Assembly (NCBI GenBank): GCA_947631375.1
Contig: CANRLD010000031.1
Location: 1-13,410, forward strand
Source of the DNA: an uncultured Methylophaga sp.
Lineage (GTDB): Bacteria; Pseudomonadota; Gammaproteobacteria; Nitrosococcales; Methylophagaceae
DNA: 13,410 nucleotides
Direction: 5' to 3'
Shown: positions 7,003 through 13,410 of the stretch, in pieces
Layout: every line of letters starts with the position of its first letter
Position numbering within the stretch: the first letter of the stretch is position 1
The notes under the pieces: generated by a model
What the model saw: the letters and a program-made list of their open reading frames with translations, nothing else
Told to the model about the DNA's origin: nothing
Database searches by the model: none
Translations under genes and position numbers: made by a program

Positions 7003-8057
7003 TGGCAGATCAGACCCATGTCCTTCAGCAACAGGTTTTGCAGGCTATTGACAACCGGCAGCCGCTGACAATTTCAGCAGGCCAAACTAAAGCCTTTCTG
7101 TCACCCGCGCCGACAGGCGACATACTTTCTGTTGCTGATCATCAAGGTATTGTCAGTTATCAACCCACCGAGCTTGTGGTCACCGTACGGGCAGGGACCA
7201 AACTACGGGAGTTACAACTGGCGCTGGCCGAGCACAATCAATATCTACCATTTGAACCGCCCCACTTTGGTAACGACGCCACGATTGGCGGCACCATCGC
7301 TGCCGGCTTGTCTGGTTCCAGCAGGCCCTTCACCGGCAGTGCCAGAGATTATGTTCTTGGTTGTAAAATCATTAATGGCCGGGGGCAGGTTTTACAGTTC
7401 GGCGGTCAGGTGATGAAAAATGTTGCCGGTTATGACGTTTCCCGCTTGATGGTCGGTGCAATGGGCACCCTGGGTGTATTGCTGGAAATCAGCCTGAAGG
7501 TGCTGCCGGTTCCAGCCAGCGAGTGTTACTTATCGCAATTTCATACCCCACAGGATGCATTATTGTTAATGCAAACACTGGCCTCACAGAACTTGCCGCT
7601 TTCCGGGCTTGGTTATGATGGTGAAGCTGTGCATATTCGGCTGGCTGGCGCGGCGGCAGCTGTCCGCTCCGCGCAACAAAAGCTCGGTGGACAACACCAT
7701 GATCCTGATATTTTCTGGTCAGCCATCAATGAACAGCAACACCCGTTTTTTGCCGGCGATATACCGTTGTGGCGCATCGCTGTTCCACCAGCGACTGCAG
7801 AATTACCTATAACAGGCAAACAGTTAGTTGACTGGGCGGGAGGCTTGCGTTGGGTTAAAACCGACGAAACCTCTGATAATCTGTTCAAACTTGCAGCCCG
7901 TCATCATGGTCACGCACAGTTATTTCGCAGTTCCCAAAAAGCAGCGAACCGTCGTCAACCGCTGGCAGATGGCATCAGGCAGCTGCATATTCAACTGAAG
8001 CACAGTTTTGATCCGCAGGCGATTTTTAATCGCGGTCAACTCTATTCCGACTTTTAA
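7002..8057 (+). CDS. glcE: Glycolate oxidase, FAD-binding subunit GlcE
   Basis: A 351-residue second FAD-binding subunit of glycolate oxidase, needed for activity together with GlcD and GlcF. Its PCMH-type FAD domain includes GIVSYQPTELVVTVRAGT (49-66), a PPHFGNDATIGGTIAAGLSG segment (86-105), DYVLGCKIINGRGQVLQFGG (115-134) and VMKNVAGYDVSRLMVGAMGT (136-155), all matching the GlcE pattern. The C-terminal part after about residue 180 is more variable and ends with the family's FDPQAIFNRGQLY. Length matches E. coli GlcE. It starts one base inside the glcD stop and ends two bases before glcF, so the three subunits are translationally coupled. Confidence 0.96.
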   Translation: MADQTHVLQQQVLQAIDNRQPLTISAGQTKAFLSPAPTGDILSVADHQGIVSYQPTELVVTVRAGTKLRELQLALAEHNQYLPFEPPHFGNDATIGGTIAAGLSGSSRPFTGSARDYVLGCKIINGRGQVLQFGGQVMKNVAGYDVSRLMVGAMGTLGVLLEISLKVLPVPASECYLSQFHTPQDALLLMQTLASQNLPLSGLGYDGEAVHIRLAGAAAAVRSAQQKLGGQHHDPDIFWSAINEQQHPFFAGDIPLWRIAVPPATAELPITGKQLVDWAGGLRWVKTDETSDNLFKLAARHHGHAQLFRSSQKAANRRQPLADGIRQLHIQLKHSFDPQAIFNRGQLYSDF

Positions 8058-8059
8058 CC

Positions 8060-9283
8060 ATGCAGACAAAACTCGCCCCACATTATGCCAACACAGAACC
8101 CGGTATCACTGCCGAGTCGATAATTCGCAGTTGTGTTCATTGCGGATTTTGTAATGCCACTTGCCCGACCTACCAGCTTTTGGGAGACGAGCGTGATGGG
8201 CCTCGTGGGCGGATTTATCTGATTAAACAGCTACTGGAAGGCCAGACACCCACAGTGGAAACCCAGACACATCTGGATCGCTGTCTGACATGCCGAGCCT
8301 GTGAGTCTACCTGCCCATCGGGGGTGGAATACGCAAAACTGGCAGACATTGGCCGCGCCGAAATCAATAAACAGGTAAAACGTGCGCCAGTTGATCAGCT
8401 GATAAGGATGGGCTTATTGCAGTTTGTGCCTTACCCTGCTCGTTTTCAGTATGTATTACGCCTCGCCAATTTCGTTAAACCCTTTCTGCCAGCGCGCCTG
8501 CAATCCAAGTTGCCGCCGCTACGCCGCCAAGCCATACCCTTGACGCAACGCACACATTCCCGCTTTATGCTGGTGCTTGCCGGTTGTGTGCAGTCGATAA
8601 GCAGCCCCAATACCAACCAGGCCGCGGCCAAGGTGCTGGATATGCTGCAGATCAGTCTGCTGGAAGCCCCCGAAGCAGGTTGCTGTGGTGCACTGGCACA
8701 GCATCTGGCAGCGGAACAACAAGCTGAGCAGCAGATGAAACGTAATATCGATGCCTGGTGGCCATATATTGAACAAGGATGCGAAGCGCTCGTCATGACC
8801 GCCAGCGGCTGTGGTAGCACGGTAAAAGAATATGGTTATTTGTTACGCAATGATGCTGTCTACGCCAGCAAGGCAGCCAAAATCAGCGAGCTATGCAAGG
8901 ATATTGCTGAAGTGATTGCCGCAGAAGATTTATCCGCCTGGAGCCATCTTGGTGACGGCAAAGATATCGCGTTTCAATCTCCGTGCTCCCTACAACATGG
9001 GCAACAACTTTCCGGCGTTGTCGAAACGCTTCTGCAGCGTTTCGGCTACAGCCCGCTGCCGATCAACGATAATCATTTGTGCTGTGGTTCCGCAGGCAGT
9101 TATTCATTATTGCAACCAGAGTTATCACAGCAGTTGCGCTCGCAAAAGCTCGCCGCCTTAACCGCTGCACAAGCTGATCACATTGTAACGGCCAATATTG
9201 GTTGCCAGCTTCATCTTTCCTCTGCTGACTGTTCGATCAATCACTGGATCGAAATGGTCGCCGAACAGATGACAGCTAAATGA
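8060..9283 (+). CDS. glcF: Glycolate oxidase, iron-sulfur subunit GlcF
   Basis: A 407-residue subunit that carries electrons from the flavin subunits towards the membrane quinone pool. Two 4Fe-4S ferredoxin-type motifs are present: Cys25-28-31 with Cys35 (CVHCGFCNATCP) and Cys75-78-81 with Cys85 (CLTCRACESTCP). The C-terminal half has two cysteine-rich CCG domains, Cys208-Cys209 (EAGCCGAL) and Cys341-Cys342 (HLCCGSAGSY), as in GlcF and heterodisulfide reductase subunits. No membrane helix is evident. Its TGA overlaps the ATG of the next gene by four bases (ATGA), tying the DUF3465 gene into the same transcript. Confidence 0.97.
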   Translation: MQTKLAPHYANTEPGITAESIIRSCVHCGFCNATCPTYQLLGDERDGPRGRIYLIKQLLEGQTPTVETQTHLDRCLTCRACESTCPSGVEYAKLADIGRAEINKQVKRAPVDQLIRMGLLQFVPYPARFQYVLRLANFVKPFLPARLQSKLPPLRRQAIPLTQRTHSRFMLVLAGCVQSISSPNTNQAAAKVLDMLQISLLEAPEAGCCGALAQHLAAEQQAEQQMKRNIDAWWPYIEQGCEALVMTASGCGSTVKEYGYLLRNDAVYASKAAKISELCKDIAEVIAAEDLSAWSHLGDGKDIAFQSPCSLQHGQQLSGVVETLLQRFGYSPLPINDNHLCCGSAGSYSLLQPELSQQLRSQKLAALTAAQADHIVTANIGCQLHLSSADCSINHWIEMVAEQMTAK

Positions 9284-9726
9284 GTAATAACCAGATGAAA
9301 CACGCTGTCTGGCTTATTGCTCTCCTGGTTATTTTATTCTTCTTCGACCGTACTGATGACCTTGCCGGAATACCGACAACACAGGAAATTCAGGCAGAAA
9401 TAACTGTTGAGCAGTTATTTACCCAGCGAAAAAGTGATGTCCAGGTTGAGGTCTCTGGCATCGTCACCCGCTTGCTGGCTGATGATACTAAAGGCAGTCG
9501 CCATCAACGTTTTCTTATAAAGCAGCAGAGCGGGCATTCCTTACTTATCGTGCACAACATTGATCTGGCGCCACGAATTGCGTCACTCACAACCGGTGAT
9601 GCCGTACAGGTTTATGGAGAATATATCTGGAATGATAAAGGAGGATTAATTCACTGGACGCATCATGATCCGGCCAATCGTCATCCGCATGGCTGGATAA
9701 GGCATCAAGGCAGGCTTTATCAATAA
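9280..9726 (+). CDS. DUF3465-family protein with N-terminal membrane anchor
   Basis: A 148-residue protein that matches the DUF3465 family (probably Pfam PF11948) as I know it. One hydrophobic segment (residues 9-22, AVWLIALLVILFFF) follows a short basic start (Lys7, His8), suggesting a signal anchor with the rest in the periplasm. There is no lipobox cysteine. The remainder (about 40-148) looks like a small beta-barrel of the OB-fold type, with a conserved Trp/His-rich end: YGEYIWNDKGG (112-122), IHWTHHDP (124-131), GWIRHQGRLYQ (138-148). Function is unknown; any nucleic-acid or ligand binding is inference. The ATG at 9280 overlaps the glcF stop by four bases; ATG 9295 is a possible alternative start. 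The stop overlaps the next start by one base (TAATG). Confidence 0.82.
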   Translation: MSNNQMKHAVWLIALLVILFFFDRTDDLAGIPTTQEIQAEITVEQLFTQRKSDVQVEVSGIVTRLLADDTKGSRHQRFLIKQQSGHSLLIVHNIDLAPRIASLTTGDAVQVYGEYIWNDKGGLIHWTHHDPANRHPHGWIRHQGRLYQ

Positions 9727-10271
9727 TGAGTGAACTATTGACCAGCTTTGCCCCCATAGTGGATCGTGCTCCCACTTTACTGATCCTGGGCTCCATGCCG
9801 GGCGTGGAGTCCTTAACACAACAGCGGTATTATGCTCATCCCAGAAATGCCTTCTGGCCGATTATCTGCTCCTATTTCTCACTCAGTGAAACAATCAGCT
9901 ATACACAACGCTGCGAACTGTTACAACAACAGCGGATCGCCTTATGGGATGTATTAAAAAACTGCCGGAGAACGGGCAGCCTGGATCAGCATATTGAAAC
10001 AAACTCGATGGTTGCTAATAATTTTGTAGCTCTGTTTGCAGAATATCCCTCAATCTCACAGGTATTATTTAACGGTGCGAAAGCAGCACAACTGTTTAAC
10101 CGTTATGTACAGAAGCCATTACACAGCGCGGGCGTTTATATACAACAGACAAAACTGCCTTCAACCAGCCCGGCTTATGCAGCGATGCGTTTTGCACAGA
10201 AACAGCAACTCTGGCATCAGGCATTAGCCGCTCACCATCACCCGGACAAAGCCAACACTGCTTCACCATAG
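9726..10271 (+). CDS. DNA-deoxyinosine (hypoxanthine) glycosylase, UDG superfamily family 6
   Basis: A 181-residue cytoplasmic base-excision repair enzyme expected to remove hypoxanthine, the product of adenine deamination, from DNA. Family marks are LILGSMPGVESL (19-30), YYAHPRNAFWPII (35-47), VLFNGAKAAQLF (113-124) and LPSTSPAYA (144-152). From memory of family 6 work, the Asn in HPRNAFW (Asn41 here) is important for catalysis, in place of the Asp/Asn of other uracil-DNA glycosylases. Length is slightly above the usual 160, through a His-rich polar tail (about 170-181). It starts one base inside the DUF3465 stop and is the last gene of the glc transcript. Mug/TDG is the nearest alternative, but the GSMPG and NAFW context favours family 6. 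Confidence 0.85.
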   Translation: MSELLTSFAPIVDRAPTLLILGSMPGVESLTQQRYYAHPRNAFWPIICSYFSLSETISYTQRCELLQQQRIALWDVLKNCRRTGSLDQHIETNSMVANNFVALFAEYPSISQVLFNGAKAAQLFNRYVQKPLHSAGVYIQQTKLPSTSPAYAAMRFAQKQQLWHQALAAHHHPDKANTASP

Positions 10272-10276
10272 AAGCC

Positions 10277-10296
10277 GGGTCACCTGACAGTGACCC
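10277..10296. terminator. Hairpin between convergent glycosylase gene and cysN
   Basis: GGGTCAC (10277-10283) and GTGACCC (10290-10296) form a perfect 7-base stem with a 6-base loop, in the 39-base gap between two converging genes. Its position suits a shared two-way terminator. Neither side has a proper T-run, so it is not a classic intrinsic terminator. It may act with Rho or only protect 3' ends. Confidence 0.45.
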
Positions 10297-10310
10297 CGAC
10301 CGCATGCTGT

Positions 10311-11744
10311 TTATTTCAGCAACTGGCTGATGTCTTTGGCCTCCCAGTGAGGGAAGTGCTTGCGGATCAACGCATTCAATTCCACTTCAAACGCAGAAGT
10401 ATCGTTGGCAGCTGTTGTTGCCTGGCCGCTATGATCGGTGATTGCTTCAGTAATCATACCGGCACCAATCGTGACGTTGGTCAAACGATCAATCACAATA
10501 AAAGCACCGGTATGCCGGTTACGTTTATAGGTATCAAATACCACTGGTTTATTGAGGGAAAACTCACATAAGCCGATTTCATTGAGCTTTAATTCTGTTG
10601 CAGCGTTATGCGCCAGGGTATTGACATCAATCTGATGGTCAATATGCGTCATCACCCCGTTGCTGTCAGAAACACCGACTTTGATGTTGTACTGTTTATA
10701 AGCGACCAGCGGCTGCTCTGTCATCCACACAACCATTGCCTTGAACTGGCTGGCAACATGCGGCTGATGATCTCGATGCACAATCATGTCGCCACGACTG
10801 ACATCAATTTCATCCTGCAACGTCACGGTGATGGATTCCCCCGGAACGGCGTAATCAAGCTCGCCATCATAGGTCACCAACGCCTTTATTTTGCTTTCCT
10901 TGCCGGAAGGCAGCACAGTAATATCATCACCCGGCTTCAGAATACCGGCAGCCAACGTGCCGCAATAGCCCCGAAAATCCAGGTTTGGACGATTGACAAA
11001 CTGCACCGGGAAACGCGCATCTTCAATATTGGCGTCTTTATCAATTTCTATCGTTTCCAGTAACTCCATCATGGTTTTGCCTTGATACCACGGCATGCTT
11101 TCGCTTTTATTTACGACGTTATCGCCGTTTAGCGCGGATAGCGGTACAAAGTAAATATTTTCCGTTTCCAGCTCACGGGCAAACTCACTGTACGCTTTGC
11201 GGATATCGTCAAACACCTGTTCGCTGAAATTCATCAAATCCATTTTGTTAATGGCAACGATGATGTGCTCTATCCCTAACAAAGACGCAATAAAACTGTG
11301 CCGCCGTGTCTGGGTTTGCATACCATAACGAGCATCAATCAGGATAACCGCCAGCTGACAGGTAGAAGCGCCGGTCGCCATATTGCGCGTGTATTGCTCA
11401 TGGCCTGGCGTGTCGGCAATAATAAATTTTCGCTTGGTGGTAGAAAAGTAACGGTACGCCACATCAATGGTGATGCCCTGCTCACGTTCCGCCTGTAGCC
11501 CATCGACCAGCAGGGCCAGGTCAACCTGATCCCCCGTGGTACCGGACTTCACACTGTCACGCGTCACCGCTTCCAGCTGGTCTTCATAAATAGTTTTGGA
11601 ATCATGCAGCAGCCGGCCAATCAAGGTACTTTTGCCATCATCCACATTGCCGCAGGTTAAAAAGCGCAGTAATTGTTTGTTTTCGTGCTGCTTGAGATAG
11701 GCTTTGATATCAGTTGCAATCAGCGCATCAGTTTCGTATGTCAT
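10311..11744 (-). CDS. cysN: Sulfate adenylyltransferase, GTPase subunit
   Basis: A 477-residue EF-Tu-like GTPase that with CysD forms ATP sulfurylase, using GTP hydrolysis to drive adenylyl-sulfate (APS) synthesis. GTPase motifs are intact: G1 GNVDDGKST (32-40), the switch region with EQGITIDVAYRYF (88-100), G3 DTPGHEQYTRNM (111-122), G4 NKMD (166-169) and G5 PLSAL (201-205). EF-Tu-like domains 2 and 3 follow. The protein ends where domain 3 ends, so there is no fused APS kinase (CysC) domain as in CysNC proteins. The ATG at 11744 is preceded by a weak AGG. It is separated from cysD by 121 bases with two hairpins, a wider gap than usual for this pair. Confidence 0.97.
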   Translation of the reverse strand: MTYETDALIATDIKAYLKQHENKQLLRFLTCGNVDDGKSTLIGRLLHDSKTIYEDQLEAVTRDSVKSGTTGDQVDLALLVDGLQAEREQGITIDVAYRYFSTTKRKFIIADTPGHEQYTRNMATGASTCQLAVILIDARYGMQTQTRRHSFIASLLGIEHIIVAINKMDLMNFSEQVFDDIRKAYSEFARELETENIYFVPLSALNGDNVVNKSESMPWYQGKTMMELLETIEIDKDANIEDARFPVQFVNRPNLDFRGYCGTLAAGILKPGDDITVLPSGKESKIKALVTYDGELDYAVPGESITVTLQDEIDVSRGDMIVHRDHQPHVASQFKAMVVWMTEQPLVAYKQYNIKVGVSDSNGVMTHIDHQIDVNTLAHNAATELKLNEIGLCEFSLNKPVVFDTYKRNRHTGAFIVIDRLTNVTIGAGMITEAITDHSGQATTAANDTSAFEVELNALIRKHFPHWEAKDISQLLK

Positions 11745-11781
11745 GTTGAGTGCCTGGTTTAATTATCTTTGAACGGTTTCA

Positions 11782-11802
11782 GATTCCCCCAGCCGGGGGA
11801 TC
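11782..11802 (-). ncRNA. GC-rich hairpin in the cysD-cysN gap
   Basis: In the minus-strand transcript, GAUCCCCC pairs with GGGGGA(A)UC around a GGCU loop, an 8-base stem with one bulged A. The direct repeat CGGTTT flanks it on the plus strand (11774-11779 and 11802-11807). It lies about 38 bases before the cysN ATG and is not followed by a U-run, so it is more likely an RNA stability or translation element than a terminator. Confidence 0.4.
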
Positions 11803-11824
11803 GGTTTAAAGGATGTTGTCGGGC

Positions 11825-11856
11825 AAGATGAGAACGCGCTATCGCAACCTCATCTT
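11825..11856 (-). ncRNA. Hairpin directly downstream of cysD
   Basis: AAGATGAG (11825-11832) and CTCATCTT (11849-11856) form a perfect 8-base stem. Inside, a symmetric AAC/AAC internal loop is followed by a 3-base GCG/CGC stem and a four-base loop. It begins nine bases after the cysD stop. No U-run follows, so it may stabilise the cysHD message or partly reduce read-through into cysN. Confidence 0.4.
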
Positions 11857-11865
11857 CAGCGCCAA

Positions 11866-12771
11866 TTAGAAATATCCTTCCTGTTTTTTCTTTTCCATTG
11901 AACCCGACTGGTCGTGGTCAATGGCGCGTCCCTGACGTTCAGAAGTGGTTGTCAGCAACATTTCCTGAATAATTTCCGGCAAGGTTTGGGCGCTGGATTT
12001 GACGGCGCCAGTCAGCGGATAACAACCCAATGTTCTGAAACGCACCATTTCTTGCTCAGGCACTTCGCCCGGTGCTAACGGCAGACGCTCATCATCGACC
12101 ATAATGGTCAGACCATTACGCTGCACCACTGGGCGTTTCGCTGCGTAATACAAAGGCACAATAGGAATCTGTTCCAGATAAATGTATTGCCAGATATCCA
12201 GCTCAGTCCAATTTGAAAGCGGGAAAACTCGAATGCTTTCACCCTTATTGACTTTACTGTTGTAAATATTCCATAACTCAGGACGTTGTTGCTTCGGGTC
12301 CCAGCGGTGGTTTTTATCGCGAAACGAATACACTCGTTCTTTGGCACGTGATTTCTCTTCATCACGCCTCGCCCCGCCAAAGGCGGCATCAAAACCATAT
12401 TTTGTCAGCGCCTGTTTCAAGCCATCGGTTTTCATGATATCGGTGTATTTACTGCCATGATCAAATGGATTGATATTGGCTGCCACACCGTCTTGATTGG
12501 TGTGCACAATCAATTCCAGCCCCAGCTCTTTGGCACGCTGATCGCGAAACTTGATCATCTCACTGAACTTCCAGGTGGTATCAATATGCATTAGCGGAAA
12601 TGGCGGTTTACCCGGATAAAATGCTTTCATTGCCAAATGCAGCATGACGGCAGAGTCTTTGCCAATCGAATAAAGCATGACCGGATTTTCAAACTCGGCG
12701 GCAACTTCACGCATGATGTGAATGCTTTCGGCTTCCAGTTGTTTTAAATGTGTCAGTTGTTTATCTGTCAT
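11866..12771 (-). CDS. cysD: Sulfate adenylyltransferase, catalytic subunit
   Basis: A 301-residue PP-loop ATPase that adenylates sulfate with ATP to give APS and pyrophosphate, in complex with CysN. The PP-loop is YSIGKDSAVMLHL (34-46), and the family block FGGARRDEEKSRAKERVYSF follows near the middle. The C-terminus RQGRAIDHDQSGSMEKKKQEGYF-type ending (residues split here: GRAIDHDQSGSM, then KKKQEGYF) matches E. coli CysD almost to the last residue. The frame opens upstream at a TTG (12783), but the ATG at 12771 gives the family start (MTDKQLTHLKQLEAESIHI) and normal length, with GAGA a few bases ahead. It follows the cysH stop by 12 bases. Confidence 0.97.
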   Translation of the reverse strand: MTDKQLTHLKQLEAESIHIMREVAAEFENPVMLYSIGKDSAVMLHLAMKAFYPGKPPFPLMHIDTTWKFSEMIKFRDQRAKELGLELIVHTNQDGVAANINPFDHGSKYTDIMKTDGLKQALTKYGFDAAFGGARRDEEKSRAKERVYSFRDKNHRWDPKQQRPELWNIYNSKVNKGESIRVFPLSNWTELDIWQYIYLEQIPIVPLYYAAKRPVVQRNGLTIMVDDERLPLAPGEVPEQEMVRFRTLGCYPLTGAVKSSAQTLPEIIQEMLLTTTSERQGRAIDHDQSGSMEKKKQEGYF

Positions 12772-12783
12772 ATTGGTTCTCAA

Positions 12784-13410
12784 TTATTTGGCTTTTACGT
12801 GTAAGCCACATTCTTTGGTTTCCGGGTTTTCCCACCACCAGCGCCCGGCGCGAATATCTTCGCCCGGTGTGATTGCACGAGTACATGGCGCACAGCCAAT
12901 ACTGGCATAGCCCTGATTGTGCAATTCATTAAAAGGCACCTCAAAGGCGCGGATATATTTCCACACCTCGCCATTGGACCAGTCTGTTAACGGACTGAAT
13001 TTCTGTAATCCATGATCGGCATCCCATTCAGATACTGGTAACTCACTACGGGTGACGGACTGCGAGCGGCGCATTCCTGTCAGCCAGGCTTTTTTGCCGG
13101 TCAAGGCGCGATTCAGCGGAACAACTTTGCGAATACCACAGCATTCCTTACGCAGCTCAACACTGTCATAAAATGCATTGGGGCCGTTATGCGTGACAAA
13201 TTGTTCCAGGCTCAACGCATCAGGATAGAAAACATCCACTTCCAGTTGATAGTGCTTTTTTGCCAGCTGCATCAACTCATAGGTTTCTTTGGGCAAGCGG
13301 CCGGTATCCAGCGTAAAGATGCCAATTTCCCGAGCATGCTTGGCAATCAAGTCCATCAGCACCATATCTTCTGCACCGTAACTGGTCGCCAGTACTGCCG
13401 GACTGTAATC
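12784..13410 (-). CDS. cysH: Assimilatory APS reductase (CysH type with 4Fe-4S), 5' end missing
   Basis: The frame is open to the right edge, and 208 residues are visible; about 30-40 N-terminal residues lie outside. The fragment begins in LATSYGAEDMVLMDLI, the PP-loop family core. It has Cys90-Cys91 (KECCGIRKV) and Cys173/Cys176 (GCAPCTR), the paired cysteines that bind a 4Fe-4S cluster in APS reductases and are absent from PAPS reductases. The catalytic Cys201 lies in ETKECGLH. The enzyme should therefore reduce APS to sulfite and AMP, with electrons from thioredoxin or glutaredoxin. GMRRSQSVTR (113-122) is the substrate-binding arginine motif. It is the upstream visible gene of cysH-cysD-cysN. 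The first in-window ATG (13365) is internal to the conserved core and is not the start. Confidence 0.95.
   Translation of the reverse strand, partial: DYSPAVLATSYGAEDMVLMDLIAKHAREIGIFTLDTGRLPKETYELMQLAKKHYQLEVDVFYPDALSLEQFVTHNGPNAFYDSVELRKECCGIRKVVPLNRALTGKKAWLTGMRRSQSVTRSELPVSEWDADHGLQKFSPLTDWSNGEVWKYIRAFEVPFNELHNQGYASIGCAPCTRAITPGEDIRAGRWWWENPETKECGLHVKAK

Noticed and set aside
5548..10271. A complete glc regulon including glcC, glcG or malate synthase
   Set aside because: No such genes are present; the operon continues into DUF3465 and the glycosylase and is then met by cysN on the other strand.
11745..11865. A small protein gene between cysD and cysN
   Set aside because: The only ATG seen downstream of cysD on the minus strand reaches a stop after four codons.
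12772..12783. TTG start for cysD at 12783
   Set aside because: The ATG four codons later matches the family length and start, so the rare codon is not needed.

Overview
This is a compact, gene-dense stretch of a bacterial chromosome, most likely from a gammaproteobacterium with roughly balanced base composition. The evidence is the ribH-nusB-thiL-pgpA order, a CysI with its DUF934 partner of the Pseudomonas type, and GlcD/GlcE/GlcF close to the enterobacterial proteins. The genus cannot be fixed from the sequence; a marine or methylotrophic lineage such as Methylophaga is only a guess. There are no mobile elements, CRISPR arrays, tRNAs or rRNAs. Every region longer than 300 bases is occupied by a gene.

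Layout. (1) Bases 1-2243, minus strand: ribH, nusB, thiL and pgpA (cut by the left edge), packed as one operon with a candidate promoter in the 82-base gap upstream of ribH. (2) Bases 2326-5315, minus strand: cysI (siroheme sulfite reductase), a DUF934 gene overlapping it, and apaH four bases further on. This looks like a single transcript starting at a strong -10 box near 5350. (3) Bases 5316-5547: a 232-base divergent control region with tandem repeats and dyads. (4) Bases 5548-10271, plus strand: glcD-glcE-glcF, then a membrane-anchored DUF3465 protein and a family 6 (hypoxanthine/deoxyinosine) DNA glycosylase. All five are joined by overlaps or a 2-base gap. (5) Bases 10311-13410, minus strand: cysH (cut by the right edge), cysD and cysN, with a 121-base gap holding two hairpins between cysD and cysN.

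How it fits together. The two cys blocks supply assimilatory sulfate reduction apart from uptake and O-acetylserine chemistry. CysDN makes APS from sulfate and ATP. The CysH here carries the paired-cysteine iron-sulfur motif of APS reductases, so it should reduce APS directly to sulfite. CysI then reduces sulfite to sulfide. CysN has no APS kinase domain and no cysC is present, which agrees with a PAPS-free route. The glycolate oxidase operon lies between these two arms in the opposite orientation and would convert glycolate to glyoxylate at the membrane. The left operon supplies riboflavin, thiamine pyrophosphate, antitermination and phospholipid functions.

Most of the window is ordinary metabolism and housekeeping. 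The points most worth checking are the apaH gene joined to the sulfite reductase operon, the DUF3465-glycosylase tail of the glycolate operon, the helically phased repeats in the divergent region, and the two hairpins between cysD and cysN. I found no convincing undescribed multi-gene system.
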